NCBI RefSeq assembly: GCF_024623455.1
Contig: NZ_JANIPJ010000013.1
Coordinates: 151,830-215,829, forward strand
Reading direction: 5' to 3'
Length of the DNA stretch: 64,000 nt
Source: Paenibacillus soyae
Lineage (GTDB): Bacteria; Bacillota; Bacilli; Paenibacillales; Paenibacillaceae
The notes under the pieces are model-generated. The model had not been told where the DNA came from and searched no databases. It was given only the letters and a program-made list of their open reading frames with translations. Below are positions 1 to 8,453 of the stretch, piece after piece (the first letter of the stretch is position 1; each line of letters starts with the position of its first letter). Both the position numbers and the translations under genes were made by a program.

Positions 1-10
1 GTAGAAGTTC

Positions 11-1246
11 ATGGTTTCAAAATCGTTTTTTTTCAATCGCTTTATCCAATCCATTCTCTTGTCTGGCGTGTTCCTGCAGCTTGGTATTTGGATTCGGAAC
101 TTCGCGATCCTGCTCTTCGTCACGGAGCTGACGGATAAGGATCCGGTTTCCATTTCAATGATTTCCGTTGCCGAATATGCGCCTATCTTTGTCTTCTCCT
201 TCATTGGAGGAGCATTCGCCGACCGGTGGAGACCAAAGCGCACAATGGTCGTCTGTGATCTACTGAGCGCGGCATCCGTTTTCGTCGTCCTGCTTGCCTT
301 AATCTACGGGGGGTGGCAGGCCATCTTCTTCGCCACTTTGGTATCTTCGATTCTCTCCCAGTTCTCACAGCCAGCAGGCATGAAGCTGTTCAAGCTTCAC
401 GTGCCGGCCTCTCAGATCCAGATGGGAATGTCCATGTACCAGACGATCCAGGCAGTCTTCATGATTCTAGGTCCAATGCTAGGTACGCTCGTGTTCTTCC
501 GCTTCGGCATTCAGACCGCAATCATCATTGTGGGCATTTGCTTCCTCTTGTCGGCTGTCGTGCTGACCGGGCTTCCGAAGGATGGAGAAGCGCATCCGGC
601 GCAGCCAACCGGCATAACACAGGACCTCAAGTCCGGCTTGCATTACGTTATGGGCAACAAGATCTTCCTTTACATGGCAAGCTTCTTTCTAGCTGCGGGA
701 TTGGCTCTCGGTTTGATCAATCCGCTCGGCATATACGTGGTAACGGAGCATCTTGGTCTCAAAGCGGAACAGCTGCAGTGGTTCACGGCTATGAATGGAG
801 CTGGCATGATTCTCGGCGGGATGCTCGTGATGGGATTGTCTAAGCGAATGCCGCCTCGCGTTATGCTGATGATCGGTTTTGTCTGCAGCAGCGCGGCGGT
901 GGCCGTAGTCGGCACGACGAGCGTGACGGGAATTGCCTTTGCGGCGCAATTCGCCGCGGGTCTCCTAGTTCCCTTTATCCACATCGCCTGCCAAACGATG
1001 ATGATGAGCCATGCGGAGGAAGGCTATGTTGGGCGGGTCACCGGGATTTTGAGTCCCCTCTTTACAGGAGGGATGGTTCTGACCATGAGTATCGTCGGCG
1101 TTCTTAAAGCGAGTCTTCCGCTGACGGTTCTGTACGCGATTGCAGCGGCACTATTCATTGCCGGCGCGATTGGCGTGCTGCCGCTGCTGCGTCACAAGCA
1201 ACCTACGCACTCTGTGGCAACCCATGCCGCAGGGTTCCATCATTGA
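11..1246 (+). CDS. MFS transporter, DHA3-like drug efflux type
   Basis: A 411-residue integral membrane protein with about twelve hydrophobic segments and the major-facilitator loop-2/3 signature (GAFADRWRPKR, near residue 60-70). The N-terminal pattern resembles the DHA3 group, which includes macrolide and siderophore exporters. The substrate cannot be read from sequence, so proton-driven export of a small hydrophobic compound is an inference from the family. The ATG at 11 is only ten bases from the window edge, so the ribosome site (gaag) is only partly visible and an upstream operon partner cannot be excluded. A terminator follows. Confidence 0.8.
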   Translation: MVSKSFFFNRFIQSILLSGVFLQLGIWIRNFAILLFVTELTDKDPVSISMISVAEYAPIFVFSFIGGAFADRWRPKRTMVVCDLLSAASVFVVLLALIYGGWQAIFFATLVSSILSQFSQPAGMKLFKLHVPASQIQMGMSMYQTIQAVFMILGPMLGTLVFFRFGIQTAIIIVGICFLLSAVVLTGLPKDGEAHPAQPTGITQDLKSGLHYVMGNKIFLYMASFFLAAGLALGLINPLGIYVVTEHLGLKAEQLQWFTAMNGAGMILGGMLVMGLSKRMPPRVMLMIGFVCSSAAVAVVGTTSVTGIAFAAQFAAGLLVPFIHIACQTMMMSHAEEGYVGRVTGILSPLFTGGMVLTMSIVGVLKASLPLTVLYAIAAALFIAGAIGVLPLLRHKQPTHSVATHAAGFHH

Positions 1247-1280
1247 TTAGGGCTGGCGACCATTGGGATGTTTAATATCA

Positions 1281-1327
1281 GGAACCCCGGCATCTTTTGA
1301 TATTTGCGGGGTTTCTCGTTTTTTTTG
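1281..1327 (+). terminator. Terminator after the first MFS gene
   Basis: An AACCCCG/CGGGGTT stem around an A/T-rich loop, followed after four bases by a run of eight T. It sits between the MFS gene and the sensor kinase. Confidence 0.5.
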
Positions 1328-1401
1328 CGCGCTGAAAATGAGGGTTTTCGTTATAATTGAGGCGAGAGACAGGATGATGATGGGAAGAGGAGGAGAGGCG
1401 C

Positions 1402-3591
1402 ATGACGGAGAAACGGAAGGACGATCGGGTGTTCAACAGGCAAGAGATGTTTCGGATCGTTGCAGAGAATACGATGGATACGATTGTTGTGGTCGACAGT
1501 GAAGCAACGGTCTGCTACGTATCGCCCTCTATCGAGACCTTGACCGGATACACCGTAGAGGAATATGAAGGCATGAATGCCTTCGAGGTTATTCTGGAGG
1601 AGGACAGGGGGCGCGTCCACATGTCGCTGAACGAGTCTGTTCAGACGCTGCAGCCCGTCGATGTCGATTATCGGGTCGTCGATGCGGGCGGCTCTCTGGT
1701 CTATGTGGAGACGCGAGTCAAGCCGGTCATGGAAGCCGGGGACGTGAAATACGTTGTCGCGGTAGTCCGAGACGTGACAAGGCGCAAGCAAACGGAGCAA
1801 TTGCTGGAGAACATTCTGGATAACGTCAATGCGATCGTGTGGTCCACGGACAAAGATTTTTCGCGGTACAACTATTTCGCGGGCAACTCCGATAAAGTAT
1901 GCGCCATCCCGAAATCGGAAGCGATTGTCCGGCCGATCAGGCTCCATGACCATATTCATCCGGAGGACAACGCCTTGTTGATGGGCGAGGTTAAGGGTCT
2001 CCTGGATAATGGCGAGCCGGCACGACTCGCGTTTCGCTGGACGCATGTGCCGGAGGAGACGCGCTGGGGCCAACTGATGGTGCATCCGTTTCTGGATGGG
2101 AACGGAAACGTGGAGAGGCTTGACGGCATTATTCTGGACATTACCGAGAAGAAACGAGCAGAACTGGCGCTCGAGGAGAGCGAGCAACGGTATAAATCGC
2201 TGTTCGAGCATAATTTAGACGGCGTCTTCTCGATCGAGCTGAAAGATATGCACTTTGTGAATGCGAACGAAGCGTTCGAGCGAACGACCGGGATCGAGCT
2301 AGACAAGCTGACGGACAAGTGCTTGCTCGGCCTCATTCACGACGAAGATCATCTATCCGTCTTCCAGAGGCTAATGGAAGTCATCAAGCATGAAGAGCCG
2401 CGCGATATTGAATGTCGTCTCTCCAGAATGGACAGGGGCGAGAGGATCGTCAGTATTACCTTCGTTCCGATTTTTCTGTCCGGCAGCTTGAATGGCATTC
2501 ATGGCATTCTGAAGGATATTACCAAGCGGAAGCAGGAGGAGCGGGAATTGGTTCAGCGCGAGGAGCGCTCCCATTTCCTTCGCATGAGCCTGCACCGGCT
2601 GTCGGGCGATCTGGCGAATGTCATGAAGGTATCGGAGCTCGAGGAGCGGCTGGTCGTCGAGGTGCAAAGCGTCCTCCCGGCATCCCTCGTCGCAATAGAA
2701 GATGAGGACAAACGGGAGGATCACATGGCCGAAAGCGTGTCTAAGCAGATTCGAATCCGCATCGGCGAAAATCCGCAGCCCGTCTTCCTGTGCATTGCGA
2801 TCAGCGAGCCCTTGACGGCGATTGAACAAGAATGGCTCGATACCGCGGTTCATTACGTAAAGATTCTGTATGACAATCTTCATCGGACAGAAGATTTGAT
2901 GAAGCGGCTCGAGGATCTTGTTGGGACGAAGGAGACGCCAAAGTGGATGCTGCGGCTTCTGTTCAGGCTGTCTGAGAAGGAACGTGCCGCCCTGTCCAGT
3001 GATCTTCACGATTCGGTGCTGCAGGATCTCATCATTTGGTATCGGAAGCTGGAGTCGCTCCGATCCGTCGGGAAGTTCGGGAAGGAGTCGCAGGAGGAAT
3101 TGGTTCAGATTGAGAACGGTCTGCTGGATGCCATTCATCAGATTCGGATTACGTGTAATGAACTACGCCCTCCGTTTTTGTTGAAAATGGGACTGGTCGA
3201 ATCGCTCAAGAGTCTGTTCACTTATTCCCGCATGTTCGCGAATTACGCAATCGAGTTCCACGCCGGGCCGATTGACGTTCCGCTCCACGAGGATCAAATT
3301 CTCGGCGTGTATCGGATCGTACAGGAATTGTTGAACAATGCCTCCAAGCATTCACGTGCCAGCCGCGTGGTCATGTCGTTGGAGGACGTCGGAGCGCATA
3401 TGCATTTTCGCTATGCCGACGACGGGGTCGGCATCGATCTGGCAGAGCTGGAAAGCTCGTATGAGCATATGGGGATAGCGGGAATCGAGAAGCGCGTACT
3501 AAGTTTGGAAGGGGAAGTGGACGTCAGGTCCGCGCCCAATCAAGGCTTTCATGTGACCGTGACTTTTCCCAAGCAAACGATAGAAAGGTGA
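1402..3591 (+). CDS. Multi-PAS sensor histidine kinase (NarX/DegS-type)
   Basis: A 729-residue cytoplasmic kinase with no evident membrane segment. Three PAS-type domains lie in series (about 12-125, 132-255, 260-375), then a linker, a HisKA_3 dimerisation domain with the phospho-acceptor His at residue 536 (SSDLHDSVLQD), and a C-terminal HATPase with N box (ELLNNASKH) and G box (DDGVGID). The start is the ATG at 1402 behind a gaggagaggc ribosome site. Its stop overlaps the response-regulator start by four bases, so the two form a translationally coupled pair. The PAS domains suggest an internal redox, gas or ligand signal, which the sequence does not identify. Confidence 0.9.
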   Translation: MTEKRKDDRVFNRQEMFRIVAENTMDTIVVVDSEATVCYVSPSIETLTGYTVEEYEGMNAFEVILEEDRGRVHMSLNESVQTLQPVDVDYRVVDAGGSLVYVETRVKPVMEAGDVKYVVAVVRDVTRRKQTEQLLENILDNVNAIVWSTDKDFSRYNYFAGNSDKVCAIPKSEAIVRPIRLHDHIHPEDNALLMGEVKGLLDNGEPARLAFRWTHVPEETRWGQLMVHPFLDGNGNVERLDGIILDITEKKRAELALEESEQRYKSLFEHNLDGVFSIELKDMHFVNANEAFERTTGIELDKLTDKCLLGLIHDEDHLSVFQRLMEVIKHEEPRDIECRLSRMDRGERIVSITFVPIFLSGSLNGIHGILKDITKRKQEERELVQREERSHFLRMSLHRLSGDLANVMKVSELEERLVVEVQSVLPASLVAIEDEDKREDHMAESVSKQIRIRIGENPQPVFLCIAISEPLTAIEQEWLDTAVHYVKILYDNLHRTEDLMKRLEDLVGTKETPKWMLRLLFRLSEKERAALSSDLHDSVLQDLIIWYRKLESLRSVGKFGKESQEELVQIENGLLDAIHQIRITCNELRPPFLLKMGLVESLKSLFTYSRMFANYAIEFHAGPIDVPLHEDQILGVYRIVQELLNNASKHSRASRVVMSLEDVGAHMHFRYADDGVGIDLAELESSYEHMGIAGIEKRVLSLEGEVDVRSAPNQGFHVTVTFPKQTIER

Positions 3592-4244
3592 GCGCTATGA
3601 ACGTATTGTTGGTCGATGACCACCGCTCGGTCGTCGAGGGAACCAAGATGCTAATCGAATCGGAGCCGGATATTCAGGTTACGATCGAGACGGATGTCTA
3701 CTGCGTGCCTGATCTGATTCGGCTCAAGAAGTTCGATGTTATCCTTCTGGATCTGTATATGCCTAATATGAATGGAGCGGACCTCACGCGCAAGCTGCTG
3801 GAATACGTCCCGGATGCGATTATCCTTATCTATTCAGGGTTCGAGATTGCTCCGCATTTCAACCTGCTGATGGAGTCGGGCGTATCCGGCTTCGTCTCGA
3901 AGACATCGACTCGCGAAGAGCTGATCCAGGCAATCCGCTGCGCCGCGAGGAAACAGGCAATTATTCCCATGCAATTGCTGCGGCAGCTTCGGCGCCAAGA
4001 AATAATGGTGCAAGGAGATACCGATCACGAACCGACCACGATCACCCAGGAGGAAGATCGTCTCCTTCGCGAATTGGCCAAAGGCAAGAGCAACAAAGAC
4101 ATATCCCGGACGTTGATGATCAGCCAGCGATCGCTGGAATACAACCTGACGGAACTGTTCCAGAAGCTGCACGTCAATTCACGCGTGGAGGTCATTAAGA
4201 AGGCGAAGAGTCTGGGTATTCTCCCAACGGAGGATTTATATTAA
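3588..4244 (+). CDS. LuxR-type response regulator
   Basis: A 218-residue regulator partnered with the upstream kinase. The N-terminal receiver carries the phosphorylation site Asp55 (VILLDLYMPN). The C-terminal HTH (about 150-212; SNKDISRTLMIS then SLEYNLTELF) is of the NarL/LuxR group, matching a HisKA_3 kinase. It overlaps the kinase stop (GTGAGCGCTATG region). Target genes are unknown; the ABC exporter downstream is separated by a terminator and is only a candidate. Confidence 0.9.
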   Translation: MSAMNVLLVDDHRSVVEGTKMLIESEPDIQVTIETDVYCVPDLIRLKKFDVILLDLYMPNMNGADLTRKLLEYVPDAIILIYSGFEIAPHFNLLMESGVSGFVSKTSTREELIQAIRCAARKQAIIPMQLLRQLRRQEIMVQGDTDHEPTTITQEEDRLLRELAKGKSNKDISRTLMISQRSLEYNLTELFQKLHVNSRVEVIKKAKSLGILPTEDLY

Positions 4245-4245
4245 C

Positions 4246-4274
4246 GAGAGGCGGTCTATACCGTCTCTTTTTTT
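4246..4274 (+). terminator. Terminator after kinase/regulator pair
   Basis: A GAGA...CGG/CCG...TCTC imperfect hairpin directly after the regulator stop, followed by seven T. Confidence 0.55.
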
Positions 4275-4413
4275 GTCCATATCCATGCGTGCCGTCCGCT
4301 TGCTATTGCGCGATTGACGCAATTTTTTGCGGATGGAGGGCTTAATTATTGCGCGTAGTAGAATCCGGCTTAGCGTTAAGATTGGGATAGATTCAGATCC
4401 AGGAGGTATTTCC

Positions 4414-6174
4414 ATGAATGAGCTGAGACAATTTCTTCCCTATGTCCGTACGCAAAAGAAACTATACTTGCTAGGCTTTATCGGAAGCCTATTCCGTTTT
4501 CTCATTCCGCTCTCGGTACCGCTCGTCGTTAAGTACCTCTTCGACGATTTGCTGCGGAACGAGGTTCTCTCTCGGTCGGATAAAATAGGCCAGCTTCTCC
4601 TAATCGCTGCGATCATGCTTGGCGCGTTCTTCCTTATACGCGCGCCAATGGAATATGTCAGGCAATATTTCTTGAATAGAGCCAATAACCGGATCATCAC
4701 GGCACTGCGCAAGGATGCGTTTGCGAAGGTGCATTCGCTGGATAGCAAGTATTTCGCAGACAACCGAAGCGGGGAGATCGGTACTCGGTTTTTCGATGAT
4801 ATCGAGAAAATACGGGGCTACATGACCGCCCTGTTCTCAAACGTATGGATCGAGCTCGTCGTGTTGGTCTGCGTGGTCGGCCTTATGCTCACTCTGAACC
4901 CGGAGTTAACCCTGATCGCCGTCCTGTTGGTCGGGTTTCAGTTTGTGCTGGCCCATGTTCTGTCCCGGAAGGTGAAGTCGACAACACGAACTGTGATGAA
5001 TTATCGTTCGGTGTTAAGCGGTTTTGTTCTCGAGCGGATCCAAGGCGCGTTGTGGTCGAAGCTGTTCCAGTCGGAGAAGCGCGACCGCGAGCTGCTAGAC
5101 GGTCATCTGGATCAGTACAGCCGAATGACGGACCGGCAGGTCGGACTGCAAGCTCTTTCCCTATCTTCCGTTAACGTGCTTAGCGATTTTACGCCTTTCT
5201 TGGTGGTGGCAATCGGCAGCCTGTTCGTCATCGATGGACGTCTGACGCTGGGATGCCTCATCGCATTCTTTGCTTACGTAGACCGGATGCGAGGACCGGT
5301 CGCGGCGCTTGTTCAAGCCATTCCCGCCATCGCGGAGGGAAGTGTCGCCCTGCAGCGGATATTCGATTTTATGGCTGTGCCGGTAACTGTTCGCGAGAAG
5401 GATGATGCAAAAACGTTGATGCGGTTCGAGGATGCCATTGTGTTCGACCGTGTTTCATTTGCTTATAACGGAAGGAATAGGGTTATCGACGATGTTTCAA
5501 TTCGCATCGAGCGAGGAAAAACCTATGCATTCGTCGGCGAAAGCGGCGGAGGCAAGAGCACCATTCTACAACTTATTACCCGAATGTACGATGTCGATCA
5601 CGGAGAAGTGTTAATCGATGGCACTAATATAAAAGCCTATTCGCTCGAAAGTCTCCGGACGCAACTCGGAGTGGTAACGCAGGATAACTTCCTTTACAGC
5701 ACGTCGATCATCGAGAATATCCGAATGGCGAAGCCGGACGCAACGGATGCAGAGGTAGTGGAAGCGGCTCGAAAGGCGTTCGCACATGATTTTATTACGT
5801 TTTTACCGAATGGCTACGAAACGGCAGTAGGTGAAAGAGGGGTCAAACTGTCTGGCGGTCAGAAGCAGCGGATTGCGCTTGCCCGCGTTTTTCTGAAGGA
5901 CCCCGCCATCGTGCTCCTTGATGAAGCCACGAGCGCGCTGGACAATGAAAGCGAGAAGCTGGTGCAGGCATCCATCGAACGAATGGCCCACACCAAGACG
6001 ATTGTCATGATCGCCCATAGGCTGTCGACCGTCGTGCACGCGGACAGGATTTTCGTTCTGAGGAAAGGCCGAATTATTGAAAGCGGGGACCACAAGGCAT
6101 TACTTCAAATGAATGGTTATTATCGTGATCTGTACGAGAAGCAGAAACAAAGCGAGCAGCGTGGTGCTGAATAA
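4414..6174 (+). CDS. ABC exporter half-transporter (MsbA/BmrA type)
   Basis: A 586-residue fused membrane-ATPase exporter subunit that should work as a homodimer. Six hydrophobic segments fill the first 310 residues. The nucleotide-binding domain has Walker A GESGGGKST at about 375, signature LSGGQ at about 479, Walker B IVLLDEATSALD and the switch His in AHRLS. I chose the ATG at 4414 because an aggagg site lies just upstream; an in-frame ATG at 4327 has no ribosome site. Substrate unknown; multidrug or lipid export is the family role. Confidence 0.88.
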   Translation: MNELRQFLPYVRTQKKLYLLGFIGSLFRFLIPLSVPLVVKYLFDDLLRNEVLSRSDKIGQLLLIAAIMLGAFFLIRAPMEYVRQYFLNRANNRIITALRKDAFAKVHSLDSKYFADNRSGEIGTRFFDDIEKIRGYMTALFSNVWIELVVLVCVVGLMLTLNPELTLIAVLLVGFQFVLAHVLSRKVKSTTRTVMNYRSVLSGFVLERIQGALWSKLFQSEKRDRELLDGHLDQYSRMTDRQVGLQALSLSSVNVLSDFTPFLVVAIGSLFVIDGRLTLGCLIAFFAYVDRMRGPVAALVQAIPAIAEGSVALQRIFDFMAVPVTVREKDDAKTLMRFEDAIVFDRVSFAYNGRNRVIDDVSIRIERGKTYAFVGESGGGKSTILQLITRMYDVDHGEVLIDGTNIKAYSLESLRTQLGVVTQDNFLYSTSIIENIRMAKPDATDAEVVEAARKAFAHDFITFLPNGYETAVGERGVKLSGGQKQRIALARVFLKDPAIVLLDEATSALDNESEKLVQASIERMAHTKTIVMIAHRLSTVVHADRIFVLRKGRIIESGDHKALLQMNGYYRDLYEKQKQSEQRGAE

Positions 6175-6203
6175 TATTTATATGGATGGGAGCTGCAACG
6201 GCA

Positions 6204-6692
6204 ATGAATATGATGTTGTTACAATGGGGGCTTGTCTCTTTTATGATCGGAATTTTCCTCTCCTTGCCGCTAGCGGCTGTGTATTACGATTAGTCCCCTC
6301 CATGGGCGAAGATTTTCACGAATCCCCGCAAATTGAAATCGGCGCATCTCGACTTCTTTATGCAGGCCTTCGCCGCTGCGCTGGTCTATCTACTAGAATA
6401 TGCCTCGGGGTCCGCTTTGCCAATGTGGATGGTTCTTCCCCTCCTATATGGGACGATCGGCAATCCCCTGATTCTTCTTCTTGAGGCCACAGCCCTCTTC
6501 CGGGTTGGGCGGGCAGCTGCGTTCTATCGGTTCTTGAAAGCAACAAGTCCGGCTTCCCTACTGTTTGCTTGGTTCATGATAGCAGGCAGGATCTTGCCGG
6601 CAGGTCCTCTTCTATTCTTATCTATCTTCGTCCTAACCGGTGCGCTGATCATTTGTCGATACCGGAAAAAAACGGCAAGCAGGGGGGCTTGA
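6204..6692 (+). pseudogene. Small membrane protein interrupted by in-frame TAG
   Basis: One reading frame runs from ATG 6204 to the stop at 6692 (162 codons) but is broken by a TAG at 6291-6293. The 29 codons before it encode a hydrophobic N-terminal helix ending AAVYYD. The frame then resumes with SPPWAKIFTNP and a 130-residue membrane protein with three or four further helices and a basic tail. The continuous hydrophobic pattern on both sides argues that this was one gene. A TTG at 6333 could start a shortened product. The family is not recognised. It follows the ABC exporter by 29 bases and precedes an SDR fragment by two. Confidence 0.55.
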
Positions 6693-6694
6693 GC

Positions 6695-6931
6695 ATGGAA
6701 CGAACGGTTCTCATCACCGGGGCAACAAGCGGGATTGGCCGTGAGTTCGCAAAGCTATTCGCGGCGGACGGTTATCATGTGGTTCTTGCGGCCCGATCCG
6801 AAGAGGAACTTCAAATCGTTAAGCAGGACATTGAAGCTTCGCATTCGATGCGAGCAAGCTGCTTTGCTAGACGGCAAGCATTCCAGCCGGGGCCGCTTAT
6901 GGCGGTTTACTCGGCACTGACAACAAATTAG
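6695..6931 (+). pseudogene. Truncated short-chain dehydrogenase (SDR) 5' fragment
   Basis: About 50 codons of a classical SDR remain: the Rossmann motif TGATSGIG and the downstream FAADGYHVVLAARS, with none of the catalytic Ser/Tyr/Lys region. The frame then runs into unrelated sequence and stops. From about 6893 the DNA matches the 12.4-kb membrane-protein gene, so the dehydrogenase was cut by a deletion or recombination. ATG 6695 starts two bases after the preceding stop, behind ggggggctt. Confidence 0.75.
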
Positions 6932-6990
6932 AGACGAAGGCTCCCAAAACGCTGTCATAATAGGGGATTTTGACAAGGTTAGGGGACTCC
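6893..6990 (-). pseudogene. Remnant of a second copy of the 11.8-12.6 kb membrane gene
   Basis: On the minus strand this stretch encodes PNLVKIPYYDSVLGAFVSN and a few more residues, nearly identical to residues near 60-85 of the intact membrane protein at 11793-12638 (PGLVKIPYYDSVLGAVVSN). The DNA match is obvious at 12395-12467. Only about 30 codons remain and no start or stop is preserved. It is fused back-to-back with the SDR fragment. Confidence 0.7.
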
Positions 6991-7066
6991 TGTCTCTAAG
7001 TTACCTTGCTCACGAAGTGAGAGTGTAGGAAGGGGATGAATCGGGAATTTTGCTGGTAAATGAATA

Positions 7067-7085
7067 CGAACGTATGTGCTATAAT
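7067..7085 (+). promoter_or_regulatory. Orphan promoter -10 overlapping a LexA-like box
   Basis: CGAACGTATGTGCT (7067-7080) differs at two positions from the Firmicutes LexA box CGAACRNRYGTTYC, and a consensus TATAAT follows at 7080-7085. No intact gene lies downstream; the tnpB remnant begins there. It may be the promoter of a deleted SOS gene, or chance. Confidence 0.25.
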
Positions 7086-7117
7086 TGGAGTGAGTGAACA
7101 TCCATCTCTTTTGTAGT

Positions 7118-7547
7118 GAGGTGATGAATCAGACGATGCTCAGCATAAAGCATTCAAATAAGCAAAACACATAGCAGATGCTTCCTGGGGCGAGATGAGT
7201 CGACAACTGCATTACAAAGCCAGATGGTATGGCCGAATTATCAAGGAGACAGCGGCTTTTGCGCCAACGAGTCAAACCTGTCACGTCTGAGGGAACAAGC
7301 ATGCAGAGGTGAAAGACTTGAGCATTCGGGTATGGAAATGTTCCTTCTGCCAAGCGGTACATGACCGGGACAGGTATGCGGCACAAAACATAAAAGCCAT
7401 GACGTTGTAACGAAGGAAACAGGAACTGTGGGAACCACAGGGATCGCTTGGTGTACGATGTTTCGAAAGAAAATATCGCTACAGCTTTGCTCCGTTAGGA
7501 GCAACTACCCAAGAATCCCCCACCTCTAAGGTGGCGGGAGTGTTCAA
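7118..7547 (+). mobile_element. Decayed IS200/IS605-type tnpB and right end
   Basis: Scattered over three frames are C-terminal TnpB motifs: KHIADASW (about 7165), SWGEMSRQLHYKARWYGR (about 7182-7240), TSQTC, and the zinc-ribbon end VWKCSFCQAVHDRDRYAAQN with a stop at 7408-7410. Frameshifts and stops between them show that the gene is dead, and the N-terminal half is missing. The sequence from 7509 (aagaatcccccacctctaag, then ggtggcgggagtgttcaa) is the hairpin typical of IS605-group right ends, which in living elements also forms the 3' part of the omega RNA. No tnpA is seen. Confidence 0.8.
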
Positions 7548-7653
7548 CATATAGACCTGAGTTACTGGGAAATGTTGCAATGTTTAGGGGCAACTTGAAG
7601 GTATTTTTTTGCGTTACAGGATTGTAAGTCAGCTATAGGGAGGAGGGGCCCAC

Positions 7654-8244
7654 CTGGACGCGAATAAACTTAAATCCTTGCGCGTTAAACAAATCATCTT
7701 CTTAAATGCATGTATTTGCATGGTCATCCCATTAACCGGTTGTCTCTTGCTTCTTGTAGAGCCATCGCCTAAGGATACTTATCTAACAGGCGCTTTGTTG
7801 TATGGCGCCTTGTTGCTTTTTGAGTGCTGGGGTTTCTTTTTTCCAAAGCATATGCTCTTTATGCACGGCCCTCGGTTTATGCGAGAAATCGCGGAATATG
7901 AACGGGAAAAGCTAGGCAAGAAGCAAGATCGAGAAGGGCGGATTGTGAGACTCATTGCCTTTGCATTCTTGCTGGGTAATCAATTGGTGGCCTTTAATCG
8001 CATAAGGGATAATGATCCCATGCAATTTCGGGATGTGACGGCTTTTTGGGGGATTATGGCTATCGTCGTTCTAATCTTAACCTTAATGGTCAACGCGGGC
8101 ATCCTATATCGCATTCACAAAATCGACAATACAGAGCCAGGTCAATTCCGCTGGTTTACGCTTAAATCGTTGGCACTGGGGATTGTCTTGGGTTTGGTCT
8201 CCGTGTTTCTTATGAGTGCGGGGTTCGGACTCGTGTTGAACTAG
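7654..8244 (+). CDS. Hypothetical four-helix membrane protein
   Basis: About 196 residues (188 from the TTG at 7678) with four hydrophobic segments: two near the N terminus, then a charged stretch with EYEREKLGKKQDREGR, then two more. No family recognised. The best ribosome site, agggaggaggggcc, is correctly spaced for a CTG at 7654 (then DANKLKSLRV), so a rare CTG start is possible. The product is a plausible stand-alone envelope protein between the IS remnant and the methyltransferase attenuator. Confidence 0.6.
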   Translation: MDANKLKSLRVKQIIFLNACICMVIPLTGCLLLLVEPSPKDTYLTGALLYGALLLFECWGFFFPKHMLFMHGPRFMREIAEYEREKLGKKQDREGRIVRLIAFAFLLGNQLVAFNRIRDNDPMQFRDVTAFWGIMAIVVLILTLMVNAGILYRIHKIDNTEPGQFRWFTLKSLALGIVLGLVSVFLMSAGFGLVLN

Positions 8245-8317
8245 CTTTTTTCATACTAGTGAAACATGTTAAACTTAAAAGGCTTGAATGTAACCCATAA
8301 AGGAGAGTTTGACGACG

Positions 8318-8347
8318 ATGATCATCCAATTCATTCGCTATAGGTAA
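8318..8347 (+). CDS. Leader peptide MIIQFIRYR (putative macrolide sensor)
   Basis: A nine-codon ORF with a good ribosome site (aaaggagag, 8299-8307) and ATG 8318, ending in Arg-Tyr-Arg before TAA. The R/K-X-R/K pattern is the known macrolide-dependent ribosome-stalling motif of erm, mef and msr leader peptides. Its 3' half is complementary to the sequence just before the methyltransferase ribosome site. Translation and stalling are inferred. Confidence 0.6.
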   Translation: MIIQFIRYR

Positions 8348-8443
8348 TGGAAGGTGCAGATCACATAACCCGGCATTTTTGACAAAATGGCCAGGGTTTA
8401 TTTGACTGTGCCTTTTTTCATTCACCTATTACGAATGAGAGGG
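8331..8443 (+). promoter_or_regulatory. Attenuator controlling the RlmA-like gene
   Basis: Nested pairing is visible. AAGGTGCAG (8351-) pairs with CTGTGCCTT (-8414) and, further in, AACCC with GGGTT, giving a long stem followed by TTTTTT at 8413-8418, an intrinsic terminator. The leader codons TCATTCGCTATAGGT (8331-8345) also pair at 13 of 15 positions with ACCTATTACGAATGA (8424-8438), which abuts the ribosome site AGAGGG (8438-8443). A ribosome stalled on the leader would cover the base of both stems, so stalling should allow read-through and free the ribosome site. Confidence 0.6.
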
Positions 8444-8453
8444 TGCTTTTTTT

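Noticed and set aside
313..843. Long plus-strand frame inside the first MFS gene
   Set aside because: Overlaps a well-supported transporter in another frame; composition is Arg/Ser-rich as in GC shadow frames, and no ribosome site.
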